The translations under genes were made by a program, and so were the position numbers. 64,000 nucleotides of DNA, from contig JAJPIA010000046.1 of the NCBI GenBank assembly GCA_021324975.1, positions 31,364-95,363 of the forward strand. The letters run 5' to 3'. This DNA comes from Bacillota bacterium (GTDB taxonomy: Bacteria > Sysuimicrobiota > Sysuimicrobiia > Sysuimicrobiales > Segetimicrobiaceae). This document shows positions 42,384 to 50,046 of the stretch, piece by piece; positions within the stretch are counted from its first letter, which is position 1, and the number at the start of each line of letters is the position of its first letter. The notes below the pieces were generated by a model, which saw only the letters and a program-made list of their open reading frames with translations, searched no databases and had not been told where the DNA came from.

Positions 42384-44021
42384 CTATGGGCCTGCACGAT
42401 CGGGGTCCCGGATGATCAGCAGGGGCGGGTCAATGACCGGAAACGTGTCCTGCGGCCAGGTCGCGACATCCGAGAAGTCCGGGAGGTACGGCGGCGACGG
42501 GATCCGGGCGACCACGTGGCCGGACCGGAGCGCGCTCTCGGGATCGACAACGGCGAAGTCGATGCGGCGCTCCCGATACCATGCCGCGGGGGTGTCGCGG
42601 GTCGCATACACGATCGTGTCAGGCAGCCCGGACAGGTCCGGCAAGAACCAGCGCAACTCTGCCTCGACGGCCACCCTGGAGCCTAGGGCGGCGTGACGGC
42701 GGAGCCAGTCGACCGCGATCGTGCGCGTGTCGCGGTCGCCCGCGAGCGCGCGGGCGACCGCCACGGAATCGCGGGCGGGGCCGCCCAGCAGCCCCAGCAC
42801 CCCGGCGACGGCGCACGCTGGAAGCCAGACGCTTGAGCTGCCCGAGCGCCGCCGGACCCACCGCCAGGCTCCAACCATGCCGATCGCCGCGAACAGCGCC
42901 ATGAACGGAAGCACAGGTAGGATGTACCGCAGTGGAAGAAAGCGCTGCCCCGCGGTGTACAAAAAGTAGATGACGGGGAAGCTCAGCAGGTACAGTTGCA
43001 ACCTGGGCTTCCACGCAAGGCCCACGGCGGCGCCCCCGAGCGCGGCGAGCGTTGGCGCGAGACCCAAGGCGGTATGGGGAATGACATACCACTCCTGTCC
43101 CTGGGCGGGATGGACCAAGTACCCGAGGTAGAGCGGCAGGCCGATCCGCATCATCGCGAGCGTCGGAAAGCCCCCGTACGCGGCGGCGTTTTGCCCCATG
43201 CGCTCCCAGAAGTATCCGACCTGGGCCAGCGCGAACGGCGTCCCGATCACAAACCCGAGGATCGTGAACCAGCCAAGCCGCACCAGGCGGCGATCGACGA
43301 CGCCCTGGCGGCCCGAATTGAGCCAGTGGGCGACGAACAGCGGCAGCGCGACGAAAAACGCGCTGGGTTTGGTCGACACGGCCAGCCCGGCCAACAGACC
43401 CGCGCGGGAATAGTCGCGCCGCGCGCCGCGCGTCCACAGCCTCGTGCCGGCGAGGAGCGCGGCCATCAAGAAAAACACCATGGGAACGTCGACGCGCGCG
43501 GTGTCGGCGTAGTAGATCATGCCGGGGGCCACCGCCAGGATCGCCGCGCTCAGGACACCCACGGCCGGCTCAAACAGGATCGCGCCGATCCGGTACACCA
43601 AAAACAGCGTGGCCGTCCCCAGACACGCGGTGAGGACGCGCCCCCAGAGATAGAACGACGGGTAGCCGATGTACCACCAATAGTGCGCGTAGGCGCCCTG
43701 CGGGTGAAACAGCTGGATGTCCCAGGGGGTTGTGATGCGACCCCGTAGGTGCAGGTAGAAGTACCACAAGTGCACGACGGGAAGGAGCATGTAGTAATAG
43801 GCGTTGGGGTACGCAAACGTGGATGGGTTGAGGTCCCCGCGCTGGAGCATCCCGATGACCCACGTCAGCACAAGGGGTTCATCCCACTCGTGCACGTACG
43901 GGAGCCCCCGCCCAACGCCCCACAGACGAAGCGCCAAGGCCCCGCTCATGATGACGCCAAGCGTGACGGCCTCGGCGATCTCCCCGTCTTTTCGCTCCCA
44001 GGCGGGAGGCGAAGCGATCAA
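42384..44021 (-). CDS. GT39-like polytopic membrane glycosyltransferase
   Basis: About 545 residues with some 10-12 spans. The first periplasmic loop has the acidic catalytic motif in VHEWDEPLVLTWV; later YYADTARVDVPMVFFLMAALLAGT and AGLLAGLAVSTKPSAFFVALPLF are typical of phospholipid-carrier-dependent transferases, which use polyprenyl-phosphate sugars in the periplasm. The soluble C-terminus (SRVAVEAELRWFLPDLSGLP, IDFAVVDPESALRSGHVV) resembles other GT39 tails. The start is unclear: TTG at 44021 is used here; ATG at 43949 would cut the first span and ATG at 44111 lies in the TA operator. Its promoter region overlaps that of the divergent TA module. Confidence 0.8.
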   Translation of the reverse strand: MIASPPAWERKDGEIAEAVTLGVIMSGALALRLWGVGRGLPYVHEWDEPLVLTWVIGMLQRGDLNPSTFAYPNAYYYMLLPVVHLWYFYLHLRGRITTPWDIQLFHPQGAYAHYWWYIGYPSFYLWGRVLTACLGTATLFLVYRIGAILFEPAVGVLSAAILAVAPGMIYYADTARVDVPMVFFLMAALLAGTRLWTRGARRDYSRAGLLAGLAVSTKPSAFFVALPLFVAHWLNSGRQGVVDRRLVRLGWFTILGFVIGTPFALAQVGYFWERMGQNAAAYGGFPTLAMMRIGLPLYLGYLVHPAQGQEWYVIPHTALGLAPTLAALGGAAVGLAWKPRLQLYLLSFPVIYFLYTAGQRFLPLRYILPVLPFMALFAAIGMVGAWRWVRRRSGSSSVWLPACAVAGVLGLLGGPARDSVAVARALAGDRDTRTIAVDWLRRHAALGSRVAVEAELRWFLPDLSGLPDTIVYATRDTPAAWYRERRIDFAVVDPESALRSGHVVARIPSPPYLPDFSDVATWPQDTFPVIDPPLLIIRDPDRAGP

Positions 44022-44092
44022 CAGAGCTGACTCGTGAACGTCATGACGCCGAGCGAGACACTTCGACCACGAAGCACAGGTCCCTTGAGCAG

Positions 44093-44121
44093 TTGTCGTT
44101 CCGTAGCACATGTGCTACGAT
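44093..44121 (+). promoter_or_regulatory. promoter and 16-bp palindromic operator of the phd-vapC module
   Basis: TTGTCG (44093-44098), 17-bp spacer, TACGAT (44116-44121), with TG one base upstream of the -10. The perfect palindrome GTAGCACATGTGCTAC (44103-44118) covers the spacer and the start of the -10, an ideal position for autorepression by the antitoxin/toxin complex. The antitoxin ATG at 44128 follows the -10 by 6 nt, so the mRNA should be leaderless. Confidence 0.72.
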
Positions 44122-44127
44122 TCAAGC

Positions 44128-44376
44128 ATGAAGACAATTCCGCAACGGGATCTACGAAATCGCATCGGACACGTGCTACGTCAAGTAGAACGTGGCGAGG
44201 AGGTTCGAATCACGGTAAACGGCCGACCTGTGGCCGATCTGGTACCGATCGGCGGGACCCGACGTGCCTTCGTATCGCGAGACGCCGTGACACAGTTACT
44301 GTCACGAGCGCCCTTGGACGCCGCGTTCCTCCGAGATCTCGACACTGCAACGGGCGCCACCATCGAGGAATTGTGA
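44128..44376 (+). CDS. Phd/YefM-family antitoxin
   Basis: 82 residues. MKTIPQRDLRNRIGHVLRQVERGEEVRITVNGRPVADLVPI (in parts: QRDLRN, GEEVRITVNGRPVADLVP) is the classic Phd/YefM N-terminal DNA-binding fold; the C-terminal 35 residues (VTQLLSRAPLDAAFLRDLD) are the toxin-binding tail. The antitoxin neutralises the PIN toxin encoded next and represses the operon. ATG at 44128 is chosen: an in-frame ATG at 44110 lies within the operator palindrome and adds residues unlike the family, and the promoter places the RNA start at 44128. The stop is 1 bp before the toxin GTG. Confidence 0.92.
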   Translation: MKTIPQRDLRNRIGHVLRQVERGEEVRITVNGRPVADLVPIGGTRRAFVSRDAVTQLLSRAPLDAAFLRDLDTATGATIEEL

Positions 44377-44377
44377 C

Positions 44378-44776
44378 GTGCCCGCGGAGGGAGAAAGCCG
44401 CGGACTCTTGGACACGTCCGTGTTTGTGGCGCAAGAGCACCAGCGACCGATCGGGAGGCTGCCGGAGACCGCAGCGATTTCCGTGGTGACCGTCGCAGAG
44501 TTGCATCTGGGCGTGCTATTGGCCGCGGATTCGCGAACGCGCGCGCAGCGTCTCCGCACGCTCACCAGAACACAAGAACTCTTCGAGCCTCTGCCGATCG
44601 ACGCTCCCGTGGCGCGCGCATTCGCCGAAATCGTGGCCGAGGCGAGACGGCAGGGTAAGCGTCCCAAGATCATGGACACGTGGATCGCGGCAACAGCGGT
44701 GGCACTTCAGTTACCCCTCTACACGCAGGATAACGATTTCCTCGACATGCCGCACGTCCGGGTGCACCGCATCTAG
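44378..44776 (+). CDS. vapC: VapC-type PIN-domain toxin ribonuclease
   Basis: 132 residues. The acidic metal-binding residues of a PIN nuclease are all present: Asp in LLDTSVFVA near residue 12, Glu in VVTVAELHLGV near 40, Asp in KIMDTWIAATAVAL near 99 and Asp in YTQDNDFLDM near 117. VapC toxins cut tRNA or rRNA when free of antitoxin. GTG at 44378 directly follows the antitoxin stop. Co-occurrence with a Phd-fold antitoxin is the common VapBC variant in high-GC bacteria. Nothing suggests inactivation. Confidence 0.92.
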   Translation: MPAEGESRGLLDTSVFVAQEHQRPIGRLPETAAISVVTVAELHLGVLLAADSRTRAQRLRTLTRTQELFEPLPIDAPVARAFAEIVAEARRQGKRPKIMDTWIAATAVALQLPLYTQDNDFLDMPHVRVHRI

Positions 44777-44810
44777 CGGGGCCTCATACGACGGCTCGGA
44801 AGGTGACGTG

Positions 44811-45536
44811 GTGAACATCAAAGTCCGTCTATTCGCTTCCTACCGCGAAGCCGTGGGGCAGTCGCTCATCGAGCACTCGGTCGACACTGGCACGGATGGG
44901 CCCGCGTTGTGGGCCTCGCTCGTCGCGCGATACCCCGCCCTTGCGTCGCTCCCCTCCCCGAGCGGCTACGCCGTGAACGACGAGTACGTGCAGATTCCGC
45001 GTCCGCTTCGCGAATCCGATGAAGTCGCGCTCATCCCGCCGGTGAGCGGCGGGGACGGGCGTGACGCGAACGCGGCGCCCCACCCGGCTCCCGTGGCCGC
45101 GGCGGCGCAGGCAGTCCGGGCGCCGTTGATTGTCCTCACCGATGGTGCCATCTCCGTGGATCGCCTGCTCGCGGAGGTGGCCGACTCCCGAGCCGGGGGC
45201 ATCGTGCTCTTTCTCGGCGTCGTTCGCGACAACGCGCGCGGCCGGCGCGTGCACCATTTGACGTACGAAGCCTACGAGGCGCTGGCGCGCCGTGAACTGG
45301 AGCGCATTGCGGCCGAGGCGGCCCAGCGATGGGCGCTCAGGCGCGTGGGCATCGCGCACCGCACGGGCCGGCTCCACGTCGGCGAGATCAGCGTCGCGGT
45401 CGCGGTGTCGGCGCCTCATCGCGCCGAGGCATTCGACGCGGCCCGCTTCTGCATCGACACGCTCAAGCTCACGGTGCCGATCTGGAAGAAGGAGGTGTGG
45501 GAAGGCGGCGCCGAGTGGATTGGCGCCGAGCGATAG
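44811..45536 (+). CDS. fused molybdopterin synthase MoaD-MoaE (MoaX-type)
   Basis: 241 residues. Residues 1-81 are MoaD, the beta-grasp sulphur carrier, ending in ALIPPVSGG with the diglycine at 80-81. A Pro/Ala-rich linker of about 25 residues leads to MoaE (106-241): GGIVLFLGVVRDNARGRRV, LTYEAYEALA, IAHRTGRLHVGEISVAVAVSAPHR and the catalytic Lys region VPIWKKEVWEGG. The pair converts cyclic pyranopterin monophosphate to molybdopterin. Because MoaD needs a free C-terminal GG, a fusion must be cleaved after Gly81, as reported for mycobacterial MoaX. GTG at 44811 has GGAAGGT 6 nt upstream; GTG at 44808 is too close. No other Moco gene is near. Confidence 0.93.
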   Translation: MNIKVRLFASYREAVGQSLIEHSVDTGTDGPALWASLVARYPALASLPSPSGYAVNDEYVQIPRPLRESDEVALIPPVSGGDGRDANAAPHPAPVAAAAQAVRAPLIVLTDGAISVDRLLAEVADSRAGGIVLFLGVVRDNARGRRVHHLTYEAYEALARRELERIAAEAAQRWALRRVGIAHRTGRLHVGEISVAVAVSAPHRAEAFDAARFCIDTLKLTVPIWKKEVWEGGAEWIGAER

Positions 45537-45616
45537 AGATCCCGCCCGGATGCGACGAAAGCCAGGCCGGGTCCTCGGAATTCTGAGATCGGCCCTAGCG
45601 CGGCGCTGGCCGGCTG

Positions 45617-45625
45617 TGCTACACT
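45617..45625 (+). promoter_or_regulatory. extended -10 (TGcTACACT) before the TPR gene
   Basis: TACACT at 45620-45625 preceded by TGC forms an extended -10, about 38 bp before the ATG at 45663. The transcript would carry the CTCCGGAG ribosome site next to the start. Confidence 0.45.
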
Positions 45626-45662
45626 GTCGGCGTCCTGATCCCCCTGCGGAGAGTCTCCGGAG

Positions 45663-46355
45663 ATGACAACGCAGCATCGCCGCGGGTGCCGCGTCGCGGC
45701 ACCGCTCGTCGCCCTCGCCACCGTCCTTGCCCTCGTCATCCTCGCCGCGCCCCCGGCGTCGACTCCGGCCTCGGCGCAGGCCGGCGGCCACAGCTGGAAG
45801 GGCCTGGTGCCCGCCCTCAAGGCGCGGCTTGCCGAGCATCCGGATCCCGAGCTCGCGTTCCGCCTGTCGATGGTGTACGCATACGAGGGCATGCTCATCG
45901 ACGGATGGCATATCCTTAAGCAGGTGGACCGGATGATCGGCGGGGAGGCGCACCGCCCGGCGCTCGAGCAAAAAATCGTCACGGACGCGACGGCCGACAT
46001 CGGCCGGGATCCTCACGATCTCCTCGCCCGCTACGAGTTGGCGTTCGCCACATGGATCGGCGGCAACCACCGGACGCCGTTCGAGCAGTTCCTCGAGATC
46101 ACGCGGCAGGACCCGATGAACGCGATGAACCACGGATACCTGGGGTACATCTACTCCACGCGCAACGATGCCAAAAACACGGTCGCGCAGTGGGAGGAAG
46201 GCGTCCGGCTCGACCCGAGCAACAGCGTCCTACACTACATGCTCGGCTCCGCCTACTACCGCACCGGGCGCACGCGGGACGCCGCCGTGCAGTTCAATCT
46301 CGCCTATCGCGATCGGACCCTCTACAACTACATCACCCGCGGCGAGGAACCGTAG
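45663..46355 (+). CDS. exported TPR-repeat protein
   Basis: 230 residues. N-terminal signal segment (VAAPLVALATVLALVILAAPP, cleavage near ASAQA), then helical repeats: GLVPALKARLAEHPDPELAF, ELAFRLSMVYAYEGMLIDG, DLLARYELAFATWIGGN, NAMNHGYLGYIYSTRND and SVLHYMLGSAYYRTGRTRD. The last two are canonical TPR units. A scaffold or assembly role in the periplasm is likely, with unknown partners. ATG at 45663 has CCGGAG directly upstream. Own promoter; strong terminator about 90 bp downstream. Confidence 0.8.
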   Translation: MTTQHRRGCRVAAPLVALATVLALVILAAPPASTPASAQAGGHSWKGLVPALKARLAEHPDPELAFRLSMVYAYEGMLIDGWHILKQVDRMIGGEAHRPALEQKIVTDATADIGRDPHDLLARYELAFATWIGGNHRTPFEQFLEITRQDPMNAMNHGYLGYIYSTRNDAKNTVAQWEEGVRLDPSNSVLHYMLGSAYYRTGRTRDAAVQFNLAYRDRTLYNYITRGEEP

Positions 46356-46360
46356 CGAGC

Positions 46361-46450
46361 TACTTCGGCGGCAGCGACCCCGCGTACTTTACGCCGGCAT
46401 CGATCCACTTCGCGAGCGCGGCGTCGGTTTTGAGCCCGGCCGTCGGCGAA
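46361..46450 (-). pseudogene. possible remnant of a c-type-cytochrome C-terminus
   Basis: On the minus strand the last 30 codons before a TAG at 46361-46363 read ASPTAGLKTDAALAKW then IDAGVKYAGSLPPK. The LxKWIDAGxKYxGS pattern looks like the final helix of a cytochrome c-type domain. No start, signal peptide or CxxCH lies upstream, and the frame runs into the hairpin at 46448-46486 and the XRE promoter. If real, it is a decayed gene end. Chance is a serious alternative for so short a stretch. Confidence 0.25.
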
Positions 46451-46486
46451 GCGCCGCCATTACCTCGCGCGTAATGGCGGCGCTTC
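46448..46486 (+). terminator. perfect 16-bp hairpin with T-rich tail
   Basis: GAAGCGCCGCCATTAC (46448-46463) pairs exactly with GTAATGGCGGCGCTTC (46471-46486) across a 7-nt loop, followed by TCTTTCT. It is the best rho-independent terminator in the window, ending the TPR transcript just before the XRE gene. Confidence 0.8.
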
Positions 46487-46497
46487 TCTTTCTGCCG

Positions 46498-46503
46498 TAC
46501 ACT
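46498..46503 (+). promoter_or_regulatory. TACACT -10 candidate for the XRE gene
   Basis: TACACT at 46498-46503, between the terminator hairpin and the GGAGGTGG ribosome site of the XRE gene at 46523. No good -35. Confidence 0.35.
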
Positions 46504-46522
46504 CGACGCGGAGGTGGACAGC

Positions 46523-47386
46523 ATGGTGGAATCCGAGGCAACCTACGCCCACGCGGCAGTATCGCCTGCTCCCTCGTTCGGTGAGCTCTTGCGCCGATGG
46601 CGGAGCGTCCGGCGGCTCAGCCAGCTGGCGCTGGCGACCGAGGCAGAGATCTCCGCGCGCCACCTGAGCTTCCTCGAGACGGGACGCACGCGGCCCAGCC
46701 GGCAGATGGTGCTGTTGCTGGCGGGCGTACTCGACATCCCGCTCCGAGACCAGAACGTTTTGCTGGCCGCGGCCGGCTACGCGCCGACGTACCGGGAAAC
46801 CGCGCTGGGCGCACCCGAGCTGGAGCAGGTGCGCCGCGCACTCGGCTTCATGCTCGCGCAGCAGGAGCCGTTCCCGGCGCTCGTCGTGGACCGGCACTGG
46901 AACATCGTCATGCAGAACCGCGCCAGTGACCGCGTGTTGGGGCTCTTCCTCGACCCGGAAGCGGCGGCGAAGCTCGTGGGCCCCCCGAACGCGATGCGGC
47001 TCGTCTGCCACCCGGACGGCCTCCGCCGCTACATCGTCAATTGGGAAGCCATCGCCGGACCGCTGATCCAGCAGATCCACCGTGAGACGATCGGCGGTGT
47101 GCTCGATGAAGGGACGCGCCGCCTGCTGGACGAGATCTTGGCGTACCCCGGCGTGCCCTCGCACTGGCGTACGCCGGATCCGCAGGCCCAATCCGCGCCG
47201 TTTTTGTCGCTCGGGTTCCGCAAGGGCGACTTGGCGATTCGCTTCTTCACCACGATCGCCACGCTCGGAACGCCGCAGGACATAACGCTGCAGGAGTTGC
47301 GCGTCGAGTGCTTCTACCCCGCCGACGAGGCCACCGAGGACTTGGCCCGCCGCCTCGCGCGCGATGTGCCCGTCATCCCCCCGTAG
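46523..47386 (+). CDS. XRE-family regulator with MmyB-like ligand domain
   Basis: 287 residues. HTH at 20-75: FGELLRRWRSVRRLSQLAL, TEAEISARHLSFLETGRTRPSR, MVLLLAGVLDIPLRDQN. Residues 105-275 are the MmyB-like PAS-type ligand-binding domain (FPALVVDRHWNIVMQNRASD, then LTLQELRVECFYPADEATE-like end). Such regulators control oxidoreductase or antibiotic genes and may bind fatty acids. ATG at 46523 follows GGAGGTGG by 5 nt. No obvious target next to it; it is convergent with the phosphoesterase fusion, 11 bp apart. Confidence 0.9.
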   Translation: MVESEATYAHAAVSPAPSFGELLRRWRSVRRLSQLALATEAEISARHLSFLETGRTRPSRQMVLLLAGVLDIPLRDQNVLLAAAGYAPTYRETALGAPELEQVRRALGFMLAQQEPFPALVVDRHWNIVMQNRASDRVLGLFLDPEAAAKLVGPPNAMRLVCHPDGLRRYIVNWEAIAGPLIQQIHRETIGGVLDEGTRRLLDEILAYPGVPSHWRTPDPQAQSAPFLSLGFRKGDLAIRFFTTIATLGTPQDITLQELRVECFYPADEATEDLARRLARDVPVIPP

Positions 47387-47397
47387 CACACATGTCA

Positions 47398-49116
47398 TCA
47401 TTCAGGGACCGAGTTCTCGGCCGGCTCATCGATAGACTCGGAAGACGCGGTCCCGGCGTCATCGACCAATTGCAGCCGGAGGCTATCGAGGTTCGGCGCC
47501 GTCACCGTGGACCGTGGCTCACCGAGGGGTGCATGCCTCGTATTTCCTGTGAGGACCAGCGCCGTGCGTACGTGGCGCGCCAAGCCGGCCAGGATATCGG
47601 TTTCGACCGTGTCACCCACGATCAGCGCCTCGCCGGGCCCGACTCCCAGGCGATCCAGGGCCGCGTCTACGATGAACGGATGGGGCTTTCCGAGAACCTT
47701 GGCCCGCTGCCCGCTCGCGGCTTCCAGGAAGGCCAGGACTGGGCCGCATTCGGGGATGGATCCGTCCGGCGTCGGCCGGACCGCATCGGCATTCGTGCCG
47801 ATGAGCTTGGCACCCGCGAGCAGACAGCGCGTCGCTGCGGTCAACTGCGCGAGATCCGCTCCGGGATCGTAGCCTACAACCACGTACTCGGGGTCGCGAG
47901 ATTCGACCAGCCCAGCTGCCCGCAACTCGCGCTTCAGAGCCGGGCTCCCCACCACAAAAACACGTGCGCCTCGATGGTGACGCCGAAGGTACTGGGCGGT
48001 AGCCCATGCCGATGTAATGATATCCTGTTCGGGGATGGGCACGCCCAGCCGGCCCAGCTTCTCAGCGTACTCCGCCGCCGACCGTCCGGAATTATTGGTT
48101 ACCGCGACGAGGCGCCGGCGTGTCCGCCGCACGAAGGACACAAACTCCGGCGCACCCGGGAGGAGCGTGTCCTCTCTGTAGACGACCCCGTCGAGGTCCA
48201 GTATCACCCCGCGCACGCCCGCCAAGGGCGGCCGGGACGGCTCCACCGCGCCCGCTTCCGCCCGGGACACCCACCGAGAGCTGCTGGCGTCCTGCGATAG
48301 CCAATGGGTGGTCGGCCATTTGATCGGCCGCGACAGCGACACGCGATCTCGTCCGAAGACCCGGAGGTCGAGGGTATCAGGCGTCAATTCCAGGGTCGCC
48401 CAGGCCGCAGCCGGGTGGGGCCAGGTGGTGAACATTTCTGTCAGCGACTGAATGGTCACGTACGGAATCCCGTCAATCACGTTGACCGCATTCCAGTGGA
48501 CATGGCCGGCGACAACCAGGACCGTTTTGTTGCTACGCTGGACCACCGCCCGCGCCTCGCCCGCGTTGATGTAGCCGGCCGCGCCCGGCGGGCTGTCCCC
48601 GAAGTAGTAGTTGCCAACCATCGACCCGTCATCGAACGGCACATGTGTGAAGACGACGCTCGGCTGGGTGGTCGTTCCCAGATCAGCCTCGAGCCACGCC
48701 AGATCGGCTTCCCCGATGCGGTACGCGCCGTCGGCGGCGCCAACACGACTGGCGGGCGCCCAGAACACCATGTGCCATCCCCCGAGGTCCATCGTGCTCG
48801 AGAGATGCTTCACGCCGAGCGCCGTCTCGGAGTCCTCGACCGAAAGGTTGACCTGGTCGTGATTACCGAGGAGGTGCACGCGCGGAGACCGCACGGCGCC
48901 AAAGCGCTCCGCGACCTCGCGGAGCCGAAGCAGGTCCATCTCATGGTCTAGGTCGTTCACCCGGTCTCCGAGGTCGACGACCACATCGGGGGTCATATCG
49001 TTGGCCGCCCGGACAAACTGCTCCAGCAGGGGCAACGCGCAAGGACCGGCCTTGGTTTGGGTCGGATGGCCGTGGTGGATATCGGCGATCAGTGCCAGCC
49101 GCAGCCGACGGGTCAT
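47398..49116 (-). CDS. metallophosphoesterase fused to a NagD-type HAD phosphatase
   Basis: 572 residues, two enzymes in one chain. Residues 5-275 are a calcineurin-like phosphodiesterase: ADIHHGH, DLGDRVND, LGNHDQVN, FTHVPFDD and VAGHVHWNAV carry all the metal ligands (D-H, GD, GNHD, H, GHxH). Residues 310-555 are HAD subfamily IIA: VILDLDGVVYRED (nucleophile and acid Asp), VTNNSGRS, VLGKPHPFIVDAAL and VGDTVETDI. The family includes glycerol-3-phosphate and phosphoglycolate phosphatases. The pair could cleave a phosphodiester and then remove phosphate. ATG region at 49116 is 22 bp after the RpiR gene; last gene of a seven-gene operon. Confidence 0.9.
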   Translation of the reverse strand: MTRRLRLALIADIHHGHPTQTKAGPCALPLLEQFVRAANDMTPDVVVDLGDRVNDLDHEMDLLRLREVAERFGAVRSPRVHLLGNHDQVNLSVEDSETALGVKHLSSTMDLGGWHMVFWAPASRVGAADGAYRIGEADLAWLEADLGTTTQPSVVFTHVPFDDGSMVGNYYFGDSPPGAAGYINAGEARAVVQRSNKTVLVVAGHVHWNAVNVIDGIPYVTIQSLTEMFTTWPHPAAAWATLELTPDTLDLRVFGRDRVSLSRPIKWPTTHWLSQDASSSRWVSRAEAGAVEPSRPPLAGVRGVILDLDGVVYREDTLLPGAPEFVSFVRRTRRRLVAVTNNSGRSAAEYAEKLGRLGVPIPEQDIITSAWATAQYLRRHHRGARVFVVGSPALKRELRAAGLVESRDPEYVVVGYDPGADLAQLTAATRCLLAGAKLIGTNADAVRPTPDGSIPECGPVLAFLEAASGQRAKVLGKPHPFIVDAALDRLGVGPGEALIVGDTVETDILAGLARHVRTALVLTGNTRHAPLGEPRSTVTAPNLDSLRLQLVDDAGTASSESIDEPAENSVPE

Positions 49117-49137
49117 GACGCCTCCGGGAGCCGGCGG

Positions 49138-50028
49138 TCACACACGCCGCCGTTCGATAATGGCCGTGGTACGCGCCAAGGTGGCCAGCGCGCCCTCCAA
49201 GGAGCGCGTCGCGAGCGAGACGTACAGCGCGTCGATCAAGGACAGGTGGGCAATCCGCGACGCCATCGCCTCGACCCGAAAGGCCGTCTCGGCGGTCGCG
49301 GTGACGAGGACGATGTTCGCGACGGCCCGGATCGGCGCGCGCAGAAACGAGGTGAGCGCGATGACCGTCGCGCCCTGCTCGCGGGCGTTCCGGGCGGCCT
49401 CGAGCGTTTCGCGCGTCCGCCCGGTGTGGGAGATCACGAACGCGACATCGCCGGGCTGGAGGAGGGCCGCACTCACGGCCTGCATGTGGGAGTCCGTGAC
49501 GACGGCGACGCGAAACCCGATCCGAAGGAGGCGGTAATAAGCATCCACGGCGACGGGCGCACTCGACCCCACGCCGTAGATCTCGATCCGGCGCGCCGTG
49601 CGCAGGGCCCGTACGGCTTTGTTCAGCGCGGTCTCGTCCAAGAGCTCGAGCGTGTGCGCAATGGCTCGCATGTCGGCCTGCAGCACCTTGCGGGCGATCT
49701 GCATTGGGCTGTCTTGGGCCCGCACATCCTCGGAGAGTACCGCCGGCGACCGGCCCGCCTCGACGGCAAGGGCCAGCTTGAAGTCCTTGTAGCCGGCAAA
49801 CCCGAGGGTCCGGCAAAAGCGCAGCACGGTCGCCGTGCTCACCCGTGTGCGTCGCGCCATCGCCTTGATCCCCATGCCAAACGCCGTCGCCGATTCGGCC
49901 AGCACGAAGGTCGCGACCGCGCCCTCCGACCGGCTCAGCGATGACCGGACGCTGCGGATTCTTGCTGAGACCGCATGCCCACGAATGGTGCCGAGCTCGA
50001 GCGCCCGGCCTGCCGCGGCTCTGGCCAT
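49138..50028 (-). CDS. RpiR-family regulator (HTH plus SIS domain)
   Basis: 296 residues. N-terminal HTH_6 (EGAVATFVLAESATAFGM, IKAMARRTRVSTATVLRFCR, LGFAGYKDFKLALA) and a C-terminal SIS domain with IEIYGVGSSAPVAVDAYYRL near 150 and FVISHTGRTRETLEAARNARE near 200. SIS domains of this family sense sugar phosphates. Start ATG at 50028 follows AGGGAG by 8 nt. It lies inside the transport operon, between the unknown gene and the phosphoesterase fusion, so it likely controls this operon in response to an imported phosphorylated compound. Confidence 0.92.
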   Translation of the reverse strand: MARAAAGRALELGTIRGHAVSARIRSVRSSLSRSEGAVATFVLAESATAFGMGIKAMARRTRVSTATVLRFCRTLGFAGYKDFKLALAVEAGRSPAVLSEDVRAQDSPMQIARKVLQADMRAIAHTLELLDETALNKAVRALRTARRIEIYGVGSSAPVAVDAYYRLLRIGFRVAVVTDSHMQAVSAALLQPGDVAFVISHTGRTRETLEAARNAREQGATVIALTSFLRAPIRAVANIVLVTATAETAFRVEAMASRIAHLSLIDALYVSLATRSLEGALATLARTTAIIERRRV

Positions 50029-50046
50029 TACGGGCTCCCTTCCACG

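Noticed and set aside
44110..44130. ATG at 44110 as antitoxin start
   Set aside because: It lies inside the operator palindrome and upstream of the predicted RNA start; family homology begins at 44128.
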